Positions 16,795 through 25,293 of a DNA stretch of 64,000 bases are shown here, one piece after another (position 1 is the stretch's first letter; each line of letters starts with the position of its first letter). Below the pieces are notes generated by a model. The model did not search any database. It saw only the letters and a list, made by a program, of their open reading frames with translations, and was not told the origin of the DNA. The DNA is from Bacillus bingmayongensis (GTDB lineage Bacteria; Bacillota; Bacilli; Bacillales; Bacillaceae_G), in NCBI RefSeq assembly GCF_000299035.1, contig NZ_JH921517.1, positions 857,317 to 921,316 on the forward strand. Reading direction: 5' to 3'. A program made the position numbers and the translations under genes.

Positions 16795-17936
16795 CGTAAT
16801 TTGTTAATAGCTTCCTTAGCTAATAAAGCAAAATATTGTGCGCTAATAGGTAATGCTCTTTCATCTAATGTAAAGGCCGGATGATGCCACTCTTGTGTAC
16901 CAGCTGTGCCCATAAAGACGAACGAACCAGGTATTTCTTGTTGGTAAAATGAAAAATCTTCTCCGGCCATCGAAGGTTTTGGTGAAATAATTTGAAGTCC
17001 TATTTTGTGAGCGATGGCAATTGATAATTCTGTAAGCTCGCTATCATTATGAACGGCAGGAGGACCTGGATACCAATGTAATTTTGTTTCAACACCTAGT
17101 GCATCAGAAACCCCTTTGATAATACGTTCCATCAGTTCTGGTATTCTTTGACGTGTTTCAGATTGGAATGTACGAACGGTTCCTTCTAAAGTTGCTTTTT
17201 CAGGGATAACGTTCCATGTATTTCCTGAATGAATGTTCGTTACACTAACGACAGCGTTATGAAAAGAACTTACATTTCGGCTTACAATTGTTTGCAATGC
17301 CATAACAATTTGAGAAGAGGCAACAATCGGATCAACACCAGCATCAGGCACAGCTGCATGTGTTCCAACTCCTTGTATTTCAATCTCAAAACGATCGACG
17401 CCGGCCATAAGTGGCCCATCTTTTATACCAATTGTACCAACTGGTAAATCGGGCTTATTGTGCATACCAAAAATGGCTTGTACGTTTTCTAAATGACCAG
17501 CTTCTATTACTTTGCATGCTCCATTTCCGCTTTCTTCAGCAGCTTGGAATATGAACCTAACAGTTCCGTTAAGCAAAGATTCATTTTCTTTTAATAAGTA
17601 GGCAGCACCGAGAATGGATGCTGTGTGAAAATCATGCCCACATGCATGCATTTTACCGGAGTTTTTAGAAGCGTAAGATAACTTAGTTTCTTCTTGTATA
17701 GGAAGAGCGTCAATATCAGCACGGAGCGCAATAAGTGGCCCATTTTTATTACCGGAAACTTCTGCGATTACGCCAGTTTTTAAATCAGAAGCAATAATTG
17801 TGATGTCAGCTTCGGTTAACCAGTTACGTATTGCTTTTGTTGTTTTGAATTCTTCGTAAGATAGTTCTGGATATTGGTGTAAGTGACGCCGGATGGAGAT
17901 TAGTTTTTCTGTGAATTGATTTGTGATGAATGTCAT
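16791..17936 (-). CDS. M20D amidohydrolase
   Basis: The 381-aa product belongs to the M20D group (hippurate hydrolase, IAA-amino-acid hydrolase, N-acyl-diaminopimelate deacetylase). Metal ligands are visible: MHACGHDFHTA near residue 95, AAEESGNGA near 130, and a late His in WHHPAFTLDE. RADIDALPIQEET near 70 is the family signature. Such enzymes remove acyl groups from N-acylated amino acids in the cytoplasm. No biosynthetic partner is next to it, so the substrate is open. Confidence 0.88.
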   Translation of the reverse strand: MTFITNQFTEKLISIRRHLHQYPELSYEEFKTTKAIRNWLTEADITIIASDLKTGVIAEVSGNKNGPLIALRADIDALPIQEETKLSYASKNSGKMHACGHDFHTASILGAAYLLKENESLLNGTVRFIFQAAEESGNGACKVIEAGHLENVQAIFGMHNKPDLPVGTIGIKDGPLMAGVDRFEIEIQGVGTHAAVPDAGVDPIVASSQIVMALQTIVSRNVSSFHNAVVSVTNIHSGNTWNVIPEKATLEGTVRTFQSETRQRIPELMERIIKGVSDALGVETKLHWYPGPPAVHNDSELTELSIAIAHKIGLQIISPKPSMAGEDFSFYQQEIPGSFVFMGTAGTQEWHHPAFTLDERALPISAQYFALLAKEAINKLR

Positions 17937-18287
17937 CTATTTTTCCTTCTTTCTCAAGATAAACTTCAATTTATATTTTAATTATATGAAAATAAAGAAA
18001 TATATTCATTAGTAATTATATAGGAATTTAGTACATTTAATGAATCTATAAGAAAAAAATATCTCTCAAGTAATCTTTACAATTTTTTACATATAAATAT
18101 TGTATCTTTTACATTTTATGATCATTATTTACAAGAAATTCATAAATGCAAGATATACTAAAAAATGTAAACGAAAATACATACAAAATTAGTGTAGGGA
18201 CGAGAGACTATGGTATAACGCAGCGGAGAATATTTTGAAATCGCTCTTGTTATTTATGGTCTTTTTGTATGAAAAGGGGGAGGAAAA
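17937..18287. other. Divergent promoter region
   Basis: A very AT-rich stretch between the amidohydrolase and the binding-protein gene, with no coding frame. TGTAAACGAAAATA at 18166-18179 matches 12 of 14 positions of the CcpA cre consensus and would suit a sugar-uptake gene, but the match is imperfect. Confidence 0.3.
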
Positions 18288-19661
18288 TTGAGAAGTATGG
18301 GTAAAAGATTTATTGCTATTATATCACTATGTATTTTGTTTTTGATGACAGCGTGCTCCAATTCGAATGTTTCTGGGAAAGAGCAGTCAAAAGTTAAGGA
18401 GAACAGTGAAAAAACGAACGGTGGAAAAACAGAGGTTATATTTTGGCATGCAATGGGTGGGAAAACAAAAGAAGTTTTAGAACAAATTGTTCAAAAGTAT
18501 AATCAATCTCAAGATAAAGTAGAAGTAAAAGCGTTATTCCAAGGTACATATGATGAATCGTTTATTAAGTACAAAAATATTGCAGGTACAAAGGACGCGC
18601 CGGATATTATGCAAGTATTTGATGGCGGAACAAAATATATGATTGATAGTGGGAAAATTGAACCCGTTCAAAAGTTCATAGATCAAGATAAGTATGATGT
18701 GTCTCAATGGGAGCCAAATATTCGTAGTTATTATACAGTGGATAAAAAACAATATTCGATGCCGTTTAACTCTTCTACACCTGTTATGGTATATAACAAA
18801 GATGCATTTAAGGAAGTTGGATTAGATCCAGAACAAGCCCCAAAAACATTTAAAGAAGTAGAGGAAGCAGCCAAGAAATTAATAAAAAAAGAAGGAAATC
18901 AAGTAAATCGCTATGGATTTACTTATTTATTAGATACTTGGTTTTTTGAAGAAATGTTAGCAGTTCAAGGCGGAACATATGTAAATAACGATAATGGTCG
19001 TGCTAAAGCAGCAACGAAAGCAACTTTTAATGGGAAAGAAGGACAAAGAATTTTAGATTTTATTAACAAGTTGAATAAAGAAGGGGTTAATGGTAATTAC
19101 GGTTCGGATTGGGATAATACACGGGCTGCTTTTTTAGCGGGAAAAACAGCGATGTACTTAGATTCTTCAGCTGGCGTTAAGGATATGATTAACAATGCAC
19201 CGTTTCAAGTTGGTGTAGCTTATCTTCCTTATCCCGAAGATGTTCAAAGAGAAGGTGTTATTATTGGCGGAGCATCATTATGGATGGCAAAAGATATCGG
19301 GAAGGATAAACAAAAAGCGGTTTGGGAGTTTATGAAGTATATGACAACTCCATCTGTACAAGCAGAGTGGCATGTAAACACAGGATACTTTGCAGTAAAT
19401 CCAAAGGCGTACGAGGAAGAGTTAGTTAAAAAAGAATATGAGAAATATCCACAACTACAAGTAACGGTGAATCAACTTCATGATTCGAAAGCATCACCTG
19501 CAACACAAGGAGCATTAATTACAGTATTTCCAGAATCACGTCAAAAAGTACAAAAGGCAATGGAAAGTATTATAGAAGGAACTGATGTAAAACAAGCATT
19601 AGACCAAGCGGCTAAAGAAACGGACCGTGCTTTAGAGATTGCGAATCGAGCTAAAAAATAA
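18288..19661 (+). CDS. Extracellular solute-binding lipoprotein, sugar type
   Basis: TTG 18288 follows GGGGGAGG; an ATG three codons later is the alternative. The 457-aa product has a lipoprotein signal ending in FLMTACSN and the family-1 solute-binding fold (VIFWHAMGGKTKEVLEQIV, SMPFNSSTPVMVYNKDAF). It is closest in style to UgpB-like proteins that bind glycerol phosphates or oligosaccharides. No permease or ATPase genes are next to it, so it must work with a transporter encoded elsewhere or be an orphan. A strong terminator follows. Confidence 0.85.
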   Translation: MRSMGKRFIAIISLCILFLMTACSNSNVSGKEQSKVKENSEKTNGGKTEVIFWHAMGGKTKEVLEQIVQKYNQSQDKVEVKALFQGTYDESFIKYKNIAGTKDAPDIMQVFDGGTKYMIDSGKIEPVQKFIDQDKYDVSQWEPNIRSYYTVDKKQYSMPFNSSTPVMVYNKDAFKEVGLDPEQAPKTFKEVEEAAKKLIKKEGNQVNRYGFTYLLDTWFFEEMLAVQGGTYVNNDNGRAKAATKATFNGKEGQRILDFINKLNKEGVNGNYGSDWDNTRAAFLAGKTAMYLDSSAGVKDMINNAPFQVGVAYLPYPEDVQREGVIIGGASLWMAKDIGKDKQKAVWEFMKYMTTPSVQAEWHVNTGYFAVNPKAYEEELVKKEYEKYPQLQVTVNQLHDSKASPATQGALITVFPESRQKVQKAMESIIEGTDVKQALDQAAKETDRALEIANRAKK

Positions 19662-19674
19662 TAGGGAATACTAA

Positions 19675-19705
19675 AAAGAGGCTTCTCAAATGAGAAGCCT
19701 CTTTT
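19675..19705. terminator. Bidirectional terminator
   Basis: AAAGAGGCTTCTCA / TGAGAAGCCTCTTT with a two-base loop, between convergent genes. Confidence 0.9.
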
Positions 19706-19708
19706 CGT

Positions 19709-20617
19709 TTATACAGCAACTTTCTTGTGTGTATGATGTTTTCGATAACGTCCGCGCATCGTATATGCAATTTGTGGAATTGCAATTCCAATTAAAATAA
19801 GCGCCACACCGAGCCATTGAGAAGAGAGTACCGCTTCTTTTAAAACAAATACAGACATAATCGTTGTAACAGGTAGTTCGGCTGCACCAAGAATAGTAGC
19901 TAAGCCGGAACCGATTTTTGGAATTCCGATTGTGAAGGCGATGGATGGGATAACAATACTAAACGTTCCTAGCCCTAAACCATATTTCCAAAGTCCTTGC
20001 GAAATCGCCCCATTAAAAATAAATGTTGGTGGGAATACGATCATTACTAAAGTTAAAGCGCCAGCCATTAAGAGAACGCCTCGTGGTAATGATGGTACTT
20101 CGACAGCAACTTTACCACTGACAAAAATGTAGGTTGCAAATGTGACAGCAGATAGTAGACCCAATATGATTCCTGTTGTATCAAAATCACCTGCTGATTT
20201 TTCTAATAATCCGCTCGATAAGAATGTACCCGCAAGTAAAAAGAGAACAGAAATAACTTTCTCTCTTGACGGTAATGTTTTTGTTGCTACAGCTTCAATA
20301 ATTATGCCAACCCAAACGAACTGGAATAAAAGGATAATAGCAATAGATGCCGGTACAGTTTTTAGTGAAGCATAGTAAAAGATACCAGTAAAACTTGCTG
20401 ATGTTCCAGCGACAAATAAAATAAGCATTTGTTTAAGTGGAACACGATGTCTAGAAAATAGGAGTGTAATGCCAAGCAAAATAAACCAACCGAACAAATA
20501 TTGACTACCGATTACTTCTCCAAGTGAAAAGCCTTCTGCGTATGCAAGTTTAACAAAGATAGCTAAAATTCCATAGCTACATGCTCCTAATAAAACTAAA
20601 AGAGAATAACGAAGCAT
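19709..20617 (-). CDS. EamA-family (DMT) transporter
   Basis: ATG 20617 follows GGGAGGA; the longer frame puts that signal inside the gene. The 302-aa product has ten helices in two EamA repeats, with the typical end-of-repeat pattern in GVALILIGIAIPQ. DMT proteins export metabolites such as amino acids or drugs. The substrate is unknown. It is a single gene ending in a strong terminator. Confidence 0.85.
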   Translation of the reverse strand: MLRYSLLVLLGACSYGILAIFVKLAYAEGFSLGEVIGSQYLFGWFILLGITLLFSRHRVPLKQMLILFVAGTSASFTGIFYYASLKTVPASIAIILLFQFVWVGIIIEAVATKTLPSREKVISVLFLLAGTFLSSGLLEKSAGDFDTTGIILGLLSAVTFATYIFVSGKVAVEVPSLPRGVLLMAGALTLVMIVFPPTFIFNGAISQGLWKYGLGLGTFSIVIPSIAFTIGIPKIGSGLATILGAAELPVTTIMSVFVLKEAVLSSQWLGVALILIGIAIPQIAYTMRGRYRKHHTHKKVAV

Positions 20618-21004
20618 GAAAATTCCTCCCATCTTATATATTAAATTGTTCCAAAACGGACATATATAACTAGATGGAAGTATACAAAATTAAAAATGAA
20701 GGGTCAAATGAAAGAAAAGTGCGACATTTTATAGAATAATAATAAAAGTATGATATTTATGTATAATCTTGAAATTTATAATTATAGAAGTATTGTCAGA
20801 TAAGGAACGAGCTGTATAAAGTTATCATTTAAAAAAAATATTTTTTTACAGGAAATGTATAGCATACAGAGATATCGTATACAAATAATTTGTTGTTTGG
20901 AAGAAGCTTTGATATGTTAATGAATAATAGAATATATTTATAATAGAAGAAAAATGAAAACGCTTCAGAAAAAATATATAAATCCATTTTGATTTTTTGA
21001 TATA
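20618..21004. other. Long AT-rich intergenic stretch
   Basis: I see no coding frame, repeat or clear terminator here. A weak cre-like word, TGAAAACGCTTCAG at 20955-20968, matches only about 11 of 14 positions. Confidence 0.4.
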
Positions 21005-21140
21005 TAAGCCGCGGCTATGGATAACAAAAGGTAACCGCTACTTGTTTTCTCTCTTTGTTTTTACTTGGCATGGGGCCGGAAAAGGATCTGACCGTCTCTA
21101 TGCATGGCGGGACGTTCTCTTCCATCTAAAAAGTAGGGTT
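21005..21140 (+). ncRNA. Unidentified structured intergenic element before ccdA
   Basis: This stretch is clearly GC-richer than its surroundings. It holds the 10-base palindrome AGCCGCGGCT and a long hairpin: GCATGGGGCCGG pairs with CCGTCTCTATGC, 11 of 12 positions counting G-T pairs. A second, weaker ATGG/CCAT hairpin follows, and then a run of T near 21150. It may be an RNA gene or a leader for ccdA, about 140 bases away. I compared it from memory with common riboswitch cores and none fits. Confidence 0.35.
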
Positions 21141-21279
21141 TTATGTCGTTTTTTTTATTTGTATAGCAGTGTGCAGCTATTTTTTTCTTATTAAAATGTT
21201 GTAAATGGTGAATTCATGAATTGTACATAGTATTTTCTTTCATTTTTGCTACAATATTGAAGAGGAGAGGAGTGAAAGG

Positions 21280-21987
21280 ATGCAAGATATTAATATTTTT
21301 TTAGCATTTGGGGCCGGTTTTTTATCATTTATTTCCCCGTGTTGCTTACCGCTTTATCCAGCGTTTTTATCTTACATAACGGGAATGTCAGTTTCTGAAT
21401 TAAAAGAAGAAAATGCGATGCTTCGTAAAAGAAGTATGATACATACGGCGTTTTTCTTACTTGGATTTTCAATTGTCTTCATCGCAATTGGTTTTGGTAC
21501 AAGTTTTATTGGATCATTTTTCCAAGATTATAAAGATTTAATAAGACAGTTAGGGGCAATATTCATCATTGTATTCGGACTTGTAATTGTGGGGGTATTT
21601 AAGCCAAAGTTTTTAATGCAAGATCGAAAATTTACATTTAAAAATCGTCCTAGTGGCTACATTGGATCTGTTTTAATTGGTTTGGCATTTGCTGCTGGTT
21701 GGACACCTTGTACAGGGCCGATTTTAGTAGCCGTAATTGGATTGGCTACTACGAATCCAGAATCAGCAATGCTATATATGGTTGCTTATATACTTGGATT
21801 TGCAATACCGTTTTTTATACTTTCATTTTTTATTACGAAAATGTCTTGGATTAAACGACATAGTGGGACGTTTGTAAAAGTAGGCGGATATATTATGATT
21901 ATTATGGGTATTTTCTTATACTTTAATTGGATGACAAAAATTATTGCATATTTCTCAAGTTTATTTGGTGGTTTCACCGGTTTTTAG
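21280..21987 (+). CDS. ccdA: Cytochrome c biogenesis protein CcdA
   Basis: The 235-aa product has six helices and the two family cysteine motifs, [12 protein letters not shown] near residue 20 and GWTPCTGP near 145. CcdA carries reducing power from cytoplasmic thioredoxin across the membrane to thioredoxin-like proteins that prepare apocytochrome c and act in spore maturation. A TlpA-type protein that could receive these electrons is encoded at 57667. ATG follows GAGGAGAGG. The next gene is ccdC; the small response-regulator gene (yneI) that sits between them in B. subtilis is absent. Confidence 0.93.
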   Translation: MQDINIFLAFGAGFLSFISPCCLPLYPAFLSYITGMSVSELKEENAMLRKRSMIHTAFFLLGFSIVFIAIGFGTSFIGSFFQDYKDLIRQLGAIFIIVFGLVIVGVFKPKFLMQDRKFTFKNRPSGYIGSVLIGLAFAAGWTPCTGPILVAVIGLATTNPESAMLYMVAYILGFAIPFFILSFFITKMSWIKRHSGTFVKVGGYIMIIMGIFLYFNWMTKIIAYFSSLFGGFTGF

Positions 21988-22076
21988 TATTATCCTGTGA
22001 AAATGTTGGAAATACTAACAGAAAAGCATATAATGAAACTATATTTTCATATTGCCACAAAAAAGGATGAGAAAGT

Positions 22077-22583
22077 ATGAACTTAGTTCTTTTATCAAGT
22101 ATTGTTGCTGTTTGTATGGCTGTTGGTGCGATGTTTATTCGTTTAAAAGCAGCAAAGAAACCTGCAACATTGAAAAAAATTATTCTCCCGCCATTCTTTA
22201 TGAGTACGGGGGCACTGATGTACATTTTTCCGGAATTTCGCCTAACACCAGCAGAAATGTTAGAAGCAATCGGTGTAGGTTTGTTTTTCTCAATTTTTCT
22301 TATTAAAACATCTAAATTTGAAGTGCGTGGACAAGACATTTATTTAAAACGCTCCAAAGCATTTGTGTTTATTTTAATTGGTTTACTCGTTGTACGTATT
22401 GTGTTTAAAACATATTTGAGTCAATCACTTGATTTAGGACAGCTAAGCGGTATGTTCTTCTTACTGGCTTTTGCAATGATTATATCTTGGAGAATCGCAA
22501 TGTATCGCTCATTTACGAAATTGCAAAAGGAAATGGAAAAAGAAGATGGATTTTATAATGAGAAAGATATGAAATTAACGTAA
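22077..22583 (+). CDS. ccdC: CcdC-family membrane protein
   Basis: The 168-aa product has about four or five helices and corresponds to B. subtilis YneJ (CcdC), with the conserved LPPFFMSTGALMYIFPEFR and later KTSKFEVRGQDIYLKRSK. It follows ccdA by 89 bases on the same strand, the usual context. ATG follows AAAGGATGAG. Its exact role is not established; loss of CcdC in B. subtilis was not needed for cytochrome c maturation as far as I recall. Confidence 0.88.
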   Translation: MNLVLLSSIVAVCMAVGAMFIRLKAAKKPATLKKIILPPFFMSTGALMYIFPEFRLTPAEMLEAIGVGLFFSIFLIKTSKFEVRGQDIYLKRSKAFVFILIGLLVVRIVFKTYLSQSLDLGQLSGMFFLLAFAMIISWRIAMYRSFTKLQKEMEKEDGFYNEKDMKLT

Positions 22584-22613
22584 AAAACCTCAAGACTCCT
22601 TGAGGTTTTTTAT
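22582..22613. terminator. Bidirectional terminator
   Basis: AAAAAACCTCAAG / CTTGAGGTTTTTT between convergent ccdC and yneK. Confidence 0.9.
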
Positions 22614-23041
22614 TTGGCTAGCAGTGATTGATAACGGGAATAATCAATTTGCTTTTCCTGTAATTTTTTAATAAGAAATTTATGATCTCGTTTAGGAGTT
22701 GCTACAATATACCCTTTAATAATTAAATCTTCAGTTATTTTTGAGGATTTTTCTTTTAACGCCAGCTCTCCGATTTTACCAGCAATTTTAGATCTTGCGA
22801 CATCGCGGAAAAGTTCAGGGACTGGACTTACAAGTTCTTCTAATAATTGTTTTTGCTCATCATCCCATAAATGCCGTGTTTGCTCGATATAGTGTTGTTC
22901 CCAATCTAAAATAGACATGCCGTCTTCTTTCGGTAGACGTTTCAAGAATTTTCGGAACATAAAATACCCACCAATAGACATAAGACCTAGTAAAATAACA
23001 GTCCAAGTAACAATAAACCAACTAAACCATCCTTCGAGCAA
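22610..23041 (-). CDS. yneK: DUF2621 protein, YneK-like
   Basis: The 143-aa product begins with one membrane helix (residues 8-30), followed by a charged soluble part (LPKEDGMSILDWEQHYIEQT). This matches the YneK/DUF2621 family found in Bacillus next to ccdC. Function is unknown. Orientation, convergent with ccdC, is as expected. The AAAGGGGG ribosome site lies just upstream of the start. Confidence 0.82.
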   Translation of the reverse strand: MLEGWFSWFIVTWTVILLGLMSIGGYFMFRKFLKRLPKEDGMSILDWEQHYIEQTRHLWDDEQKQLLEELVSPVPELFRDVARSKIAGKIGELALKEKSSKITEDLIIKGYIVATPKRDHKFLIKKLQEKQIDYSRYQSLLAK

Positions 23042-23112
23042 GTGTATACCCCCTTTACGATAGCAGTTTTCCTTTTACTAGTATTATAAGCAGTGGGATT
23101 GATAGAAAGCAA

Positions 23113-23140
23113 GAACGCTTGGCCATTTTGACCAAGCGTC
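23113..23140 (-). terminator. Terminator of the small SOS-box gene
   Basis: GAACGCTTGGCC / CCAAGCGTC hairpin (GACGCTTGG...CCAAGCGTTC on the minus strand) followed by TTGCTTT. Confidence 0.65.
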
Positions 23141-23145
23141 ATGAA

Positions 23146-23442
23146 TTAAACAAAGTATAGTTGTTCGACACGCAATATATCATTATCATCTTCTAAATAT
23201 TCAATGATAAGTGTACCAACTTTACGATCTTTATCTTCAGTTGTGAAAATAGAGTAAGAAGTAAAACGTTTTGTTGATAGGCCGCTAATATGTGTAGGAA
23301 GAGAAATGTAGTCGTTATTGCGGAAGAACTCCATGAGCTCAACATCTTCAAATTGTTTTCGATCCACTGATTGATTTGTGTAGCGACGTTGTAGTTGTTT
23401 TAAAGATTCGTTCCAAGAAATTACTTTTGTATCGTATACCAT
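23146..23442 (-). CDS. Uncharacterised protein behind a LexA-type box
   Basis: ATG 23442 follows AAGGAGA at good spacing; the upstream extension to 23526 runs through the promoter and is rejected. The 98-aa product is soluble, starts MVYDTKVISWNESLKQLQRR and ends LRVEQLYFV, with no cysteine or known motif. The promoter region has a perfect GAAC-N4-GTTC palindrome just after a TATACT -10 box, so the gene is probably induced by DNA damage. Family not recognised. Confidence 0.7.
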   Translation of the reverse strand: MVYDTKVISWNESLKQLQRRYTNQSVDRKQFEDVELMEFFRNNDYISLPTHISGLSTKRFTSYSIFTTEDKDRKVGTLIIEYLEDDNDILRVEQLYFV

Positions 23443-23474
23443 TTGTTCTATCTCCTTACTATATGTAATCATTA

Positions 23475-23488
23475 AGAACATATGTTCT
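23475..23488. promoter_or_regulatory. LexA (DinR) SOS box
   Basis: AGAACATATGTTCT contains GAAC-N4-GTTC, the core of the Bacillus LexA box. On the minus strand it begins five bases after TATACT (-10), a position that would block transcription of the 98-aa gene. Confidence 0.7.
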
Positions 23489-23532
23489 AAATTAGTATAT
23501 CCTGTTTCTAATGAAAGGGAAAGCAAAAAATA

Positions 23533-23560
23533 ATGTAAGCTTGGATTTCCAAGCTTACAT
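23533..23560. repeat. Perfect 13-base inverted repeat
   Basis: ATGTAAGCTTGGA / TCCAAGCTTACAT with a two-base loop, in the region between the SOS-box gene and the kinase-like gene. There is no T run on the plus strand; A-rich sequence lies to its left, so on the minus strand it could be a terminator. Confidence 0.5.
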
Positions 23561-23702
23561 AAAAGGCGTTCATAATCGTCTCTGTTTTTTTATTATAAGC
23601 TAGATAGAAATAGGAAACAAGGTATGAAGTATTTTGTTAATAGTTTATAAAATTCCGTTTATTGTAAAAAGATACTTGTTTTTTATAGAAAGAGGTGGAG
23701 AA

Positions 23703-24299
23703 ATGTCATATATTATTTCGCTTCAAGGACCAATGGCAAGCGGAAAAACAACGTTAGCAAGAAGACTAGAAGAGTGTGGATTGCCCATATTATATGAAAA
23801 ACCTTATGAAATTGTAGAAAAAAGAAAAAAATTAAATTTAGATATTTACACAAAAGAGGGGTTTATTACAAATCAAAAAATGTTTATTGAGGCAAAAATA
23901 AAAGAATTTCAGAATGCACGAGGGAGCACTTTAATATTTGATCGTGGTCCGGAAGATATTGAGTTTTATTCACTACATTTTCCAAAATTGATAGGGATGG
24001 ATTGGGATATTGAAAACGAACTAAAAGATGAATTGTATCAATTAAGAAAATGTCGTTCGAATGCAATTTTTTATTTGGATGTTTCTAAAAAGAAATTGCA
24101 AGAGAGAAAGGAGAATGATACGTTGAGAAGACGCAGTACATTTGAAGGGCAGTTAGAGTTAATAAATACTGAAAAACAGTGGTATAAACAGTTTCCAGTT
24201 ACATATGTGAATACTGATGAAGCGACAGTAGGGGAAACAGAGTTGTATTTCATGAAATGGTTAAATGAGAAGAAATATGAGGGGAATGTTCTTAAATAA
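23703..24299 (+). CDS. P-loop kinase-like protein
   Basis: ATG 23703 follows AGAGGTGGAG. The 198-aa product starts with a Walker A motif, SLQGPMASGKTTLARRLE, and has DRGPEDIEF near residue 80 and the lid-like basic stretch RKENDTLRRRS near 140. This layout resembles small nucleoside or nucleotide kinases and AAA_33-type phosphotransferases. The substrate is unknown. It stands alone. Confidence 0.75.
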   Translation: MSYIISLQGPMASGKTTLARRLEECGLPILYEKPYEIVEKRKKLNLDIYTKEGFITNQKMFIEAKIKEFQNARGSTLIFDRGPEDIEFYSLHFPKLIGMDWDIENELKDELYQLRKCRSNAIFYLDVSKKKLQERKENDTLRRRSTFEGQLELINTEKQWYKQFPVTYVNTDEATVGETELYFMKWLNEKKYEGNVLK

Positions 24300-24606
24300 G
24301 TTTTTTAATATAAAGCAAAAGATCATATTAGATCGACTATTCTATCAATGTGAAGAGATGGGGATCATTATGATGAAGGTAATAGAAACCGTACATGAAG
24401 CTTCGAAATTACTACTATTTTAGTATTTTGAGTGCTTATATGTAACTTTCACGCGATTTATAAATCCATGTTACGAAACCGCATATATCTTTATGATAAT
24501 GACGAGGTATCAAGACTGTTAAGTTATGATACTAAAAAAGTCAATCTCCTATTGGAAATCGACTTTAAAGCTTTTGTTCAAGAAAAACACCTGTTTAGTT
24601 TAATAA
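24300..24606. other. Intergenic stretch with weak ORF fragments
   Basis: A 17-codon frame (MMKVIETVHEASKLLLF, ATG 24371) with a fair ribosome site ends in TAG. A 65-codon frame at 24432-24629 starts at GTG without a signal and overlaps the end of the minus-strand methyltransferase. Both look like remnants; I cannot assign them. Confidence 0.3.
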
Positions 24607-25167
24607 CTAAAACTTTATTGCGTCTATAATTAACGATGGAAAAACAAGTTTATCCCCTTGATTTCGTGGATCATATTTTTTGGAACGAAAAATAACCCCA
24701 TCAGCTCCATCCCATTCATTGTAATGAAAATTTCCCTCTTCATCACAATATTCAAGTAATTCCACTTCGAATCCAACAGTTTCAAACATTTTCCTTAAAG
24801 TTTCATAATTATGAACTATTTTATGACTAGCTGCAGGATGGTCTTTAGGTCCAGGACCGCCAACTTGTACACCCTCTTGGTATTCTTCATCTGGGAAAAA
24901 TGCATCAGGAACGGCACATCGAATATAACCATCATGCTTTAAAAACTCATAACATACTTTCGCCGCTTCTATGCCTTCTTCATATGATAAATGTTCCCAT
25001 ACATGCTCCGCTAAAATTACCGTTAAAGAGTTAGGATCAAACCTTTTTATCTAATCTTCCCTTTTTAATAAATTCAATTCTTCCTCATTCGTATGTATCC
25101 ATCCTGGATTATTATTATATTCCCCTGCACCAATTACCAGCTTAATTTCCTTTTGTTTTATAGCCAA
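24607..25167 (-). pseudogene. Class I SAM methyltransferase gene with in-frame amber codon
   Basis: On the minus strand TTG 25167 follows AGAGGTG and opens the motif-I segment LVIGAGEYNNNPGW. After LLKRED the frame meets TAG at 25053-25051 and then continues in the same frame as IKRFDPNSLTVILAEHVWEHL, FLKHDGYIRCAVPDAFFPDE and on to TAG at 24609. The expected residue at the stop is probably Trp (TGG to TAG). The frame is otherwise clean over 186 codons, so the loss appears recent. Without the N-terminal SAM-binding part the product would be inactive. Confidence 0.8.
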
Positions 25168-25293
25168 CGGTTTCACCTCTTGTAGTTTTGTTTATTTTTA
25201 TATTTATAATGTGTAATTTTCTTTTTAGGGTATCGCCATATCAACATCAACCTAAGATAAATTTAAAGAATTTGTTATAAAGTAGATTCAAAC

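Noticed and set aside
18190-18287. Possible riboswitch or T-box leader of the binding-protein gene
   Set aside because: No specifier-loop, antiterminator or terminator pattern could be found.
21005-21140. Known riboswitch classes (FMN, TPP, SAM, preQ1, c-di-GMP, guanidine, M-box, yybP)
   Set aside because: None of the core sequences I remember matches, so the segment was left unidentified.
24432-24629. 65-codon plus-strand ORF
   Set aside because: No ribosome site, overlaps the methyltransferase gene tail and has no recognisable features.
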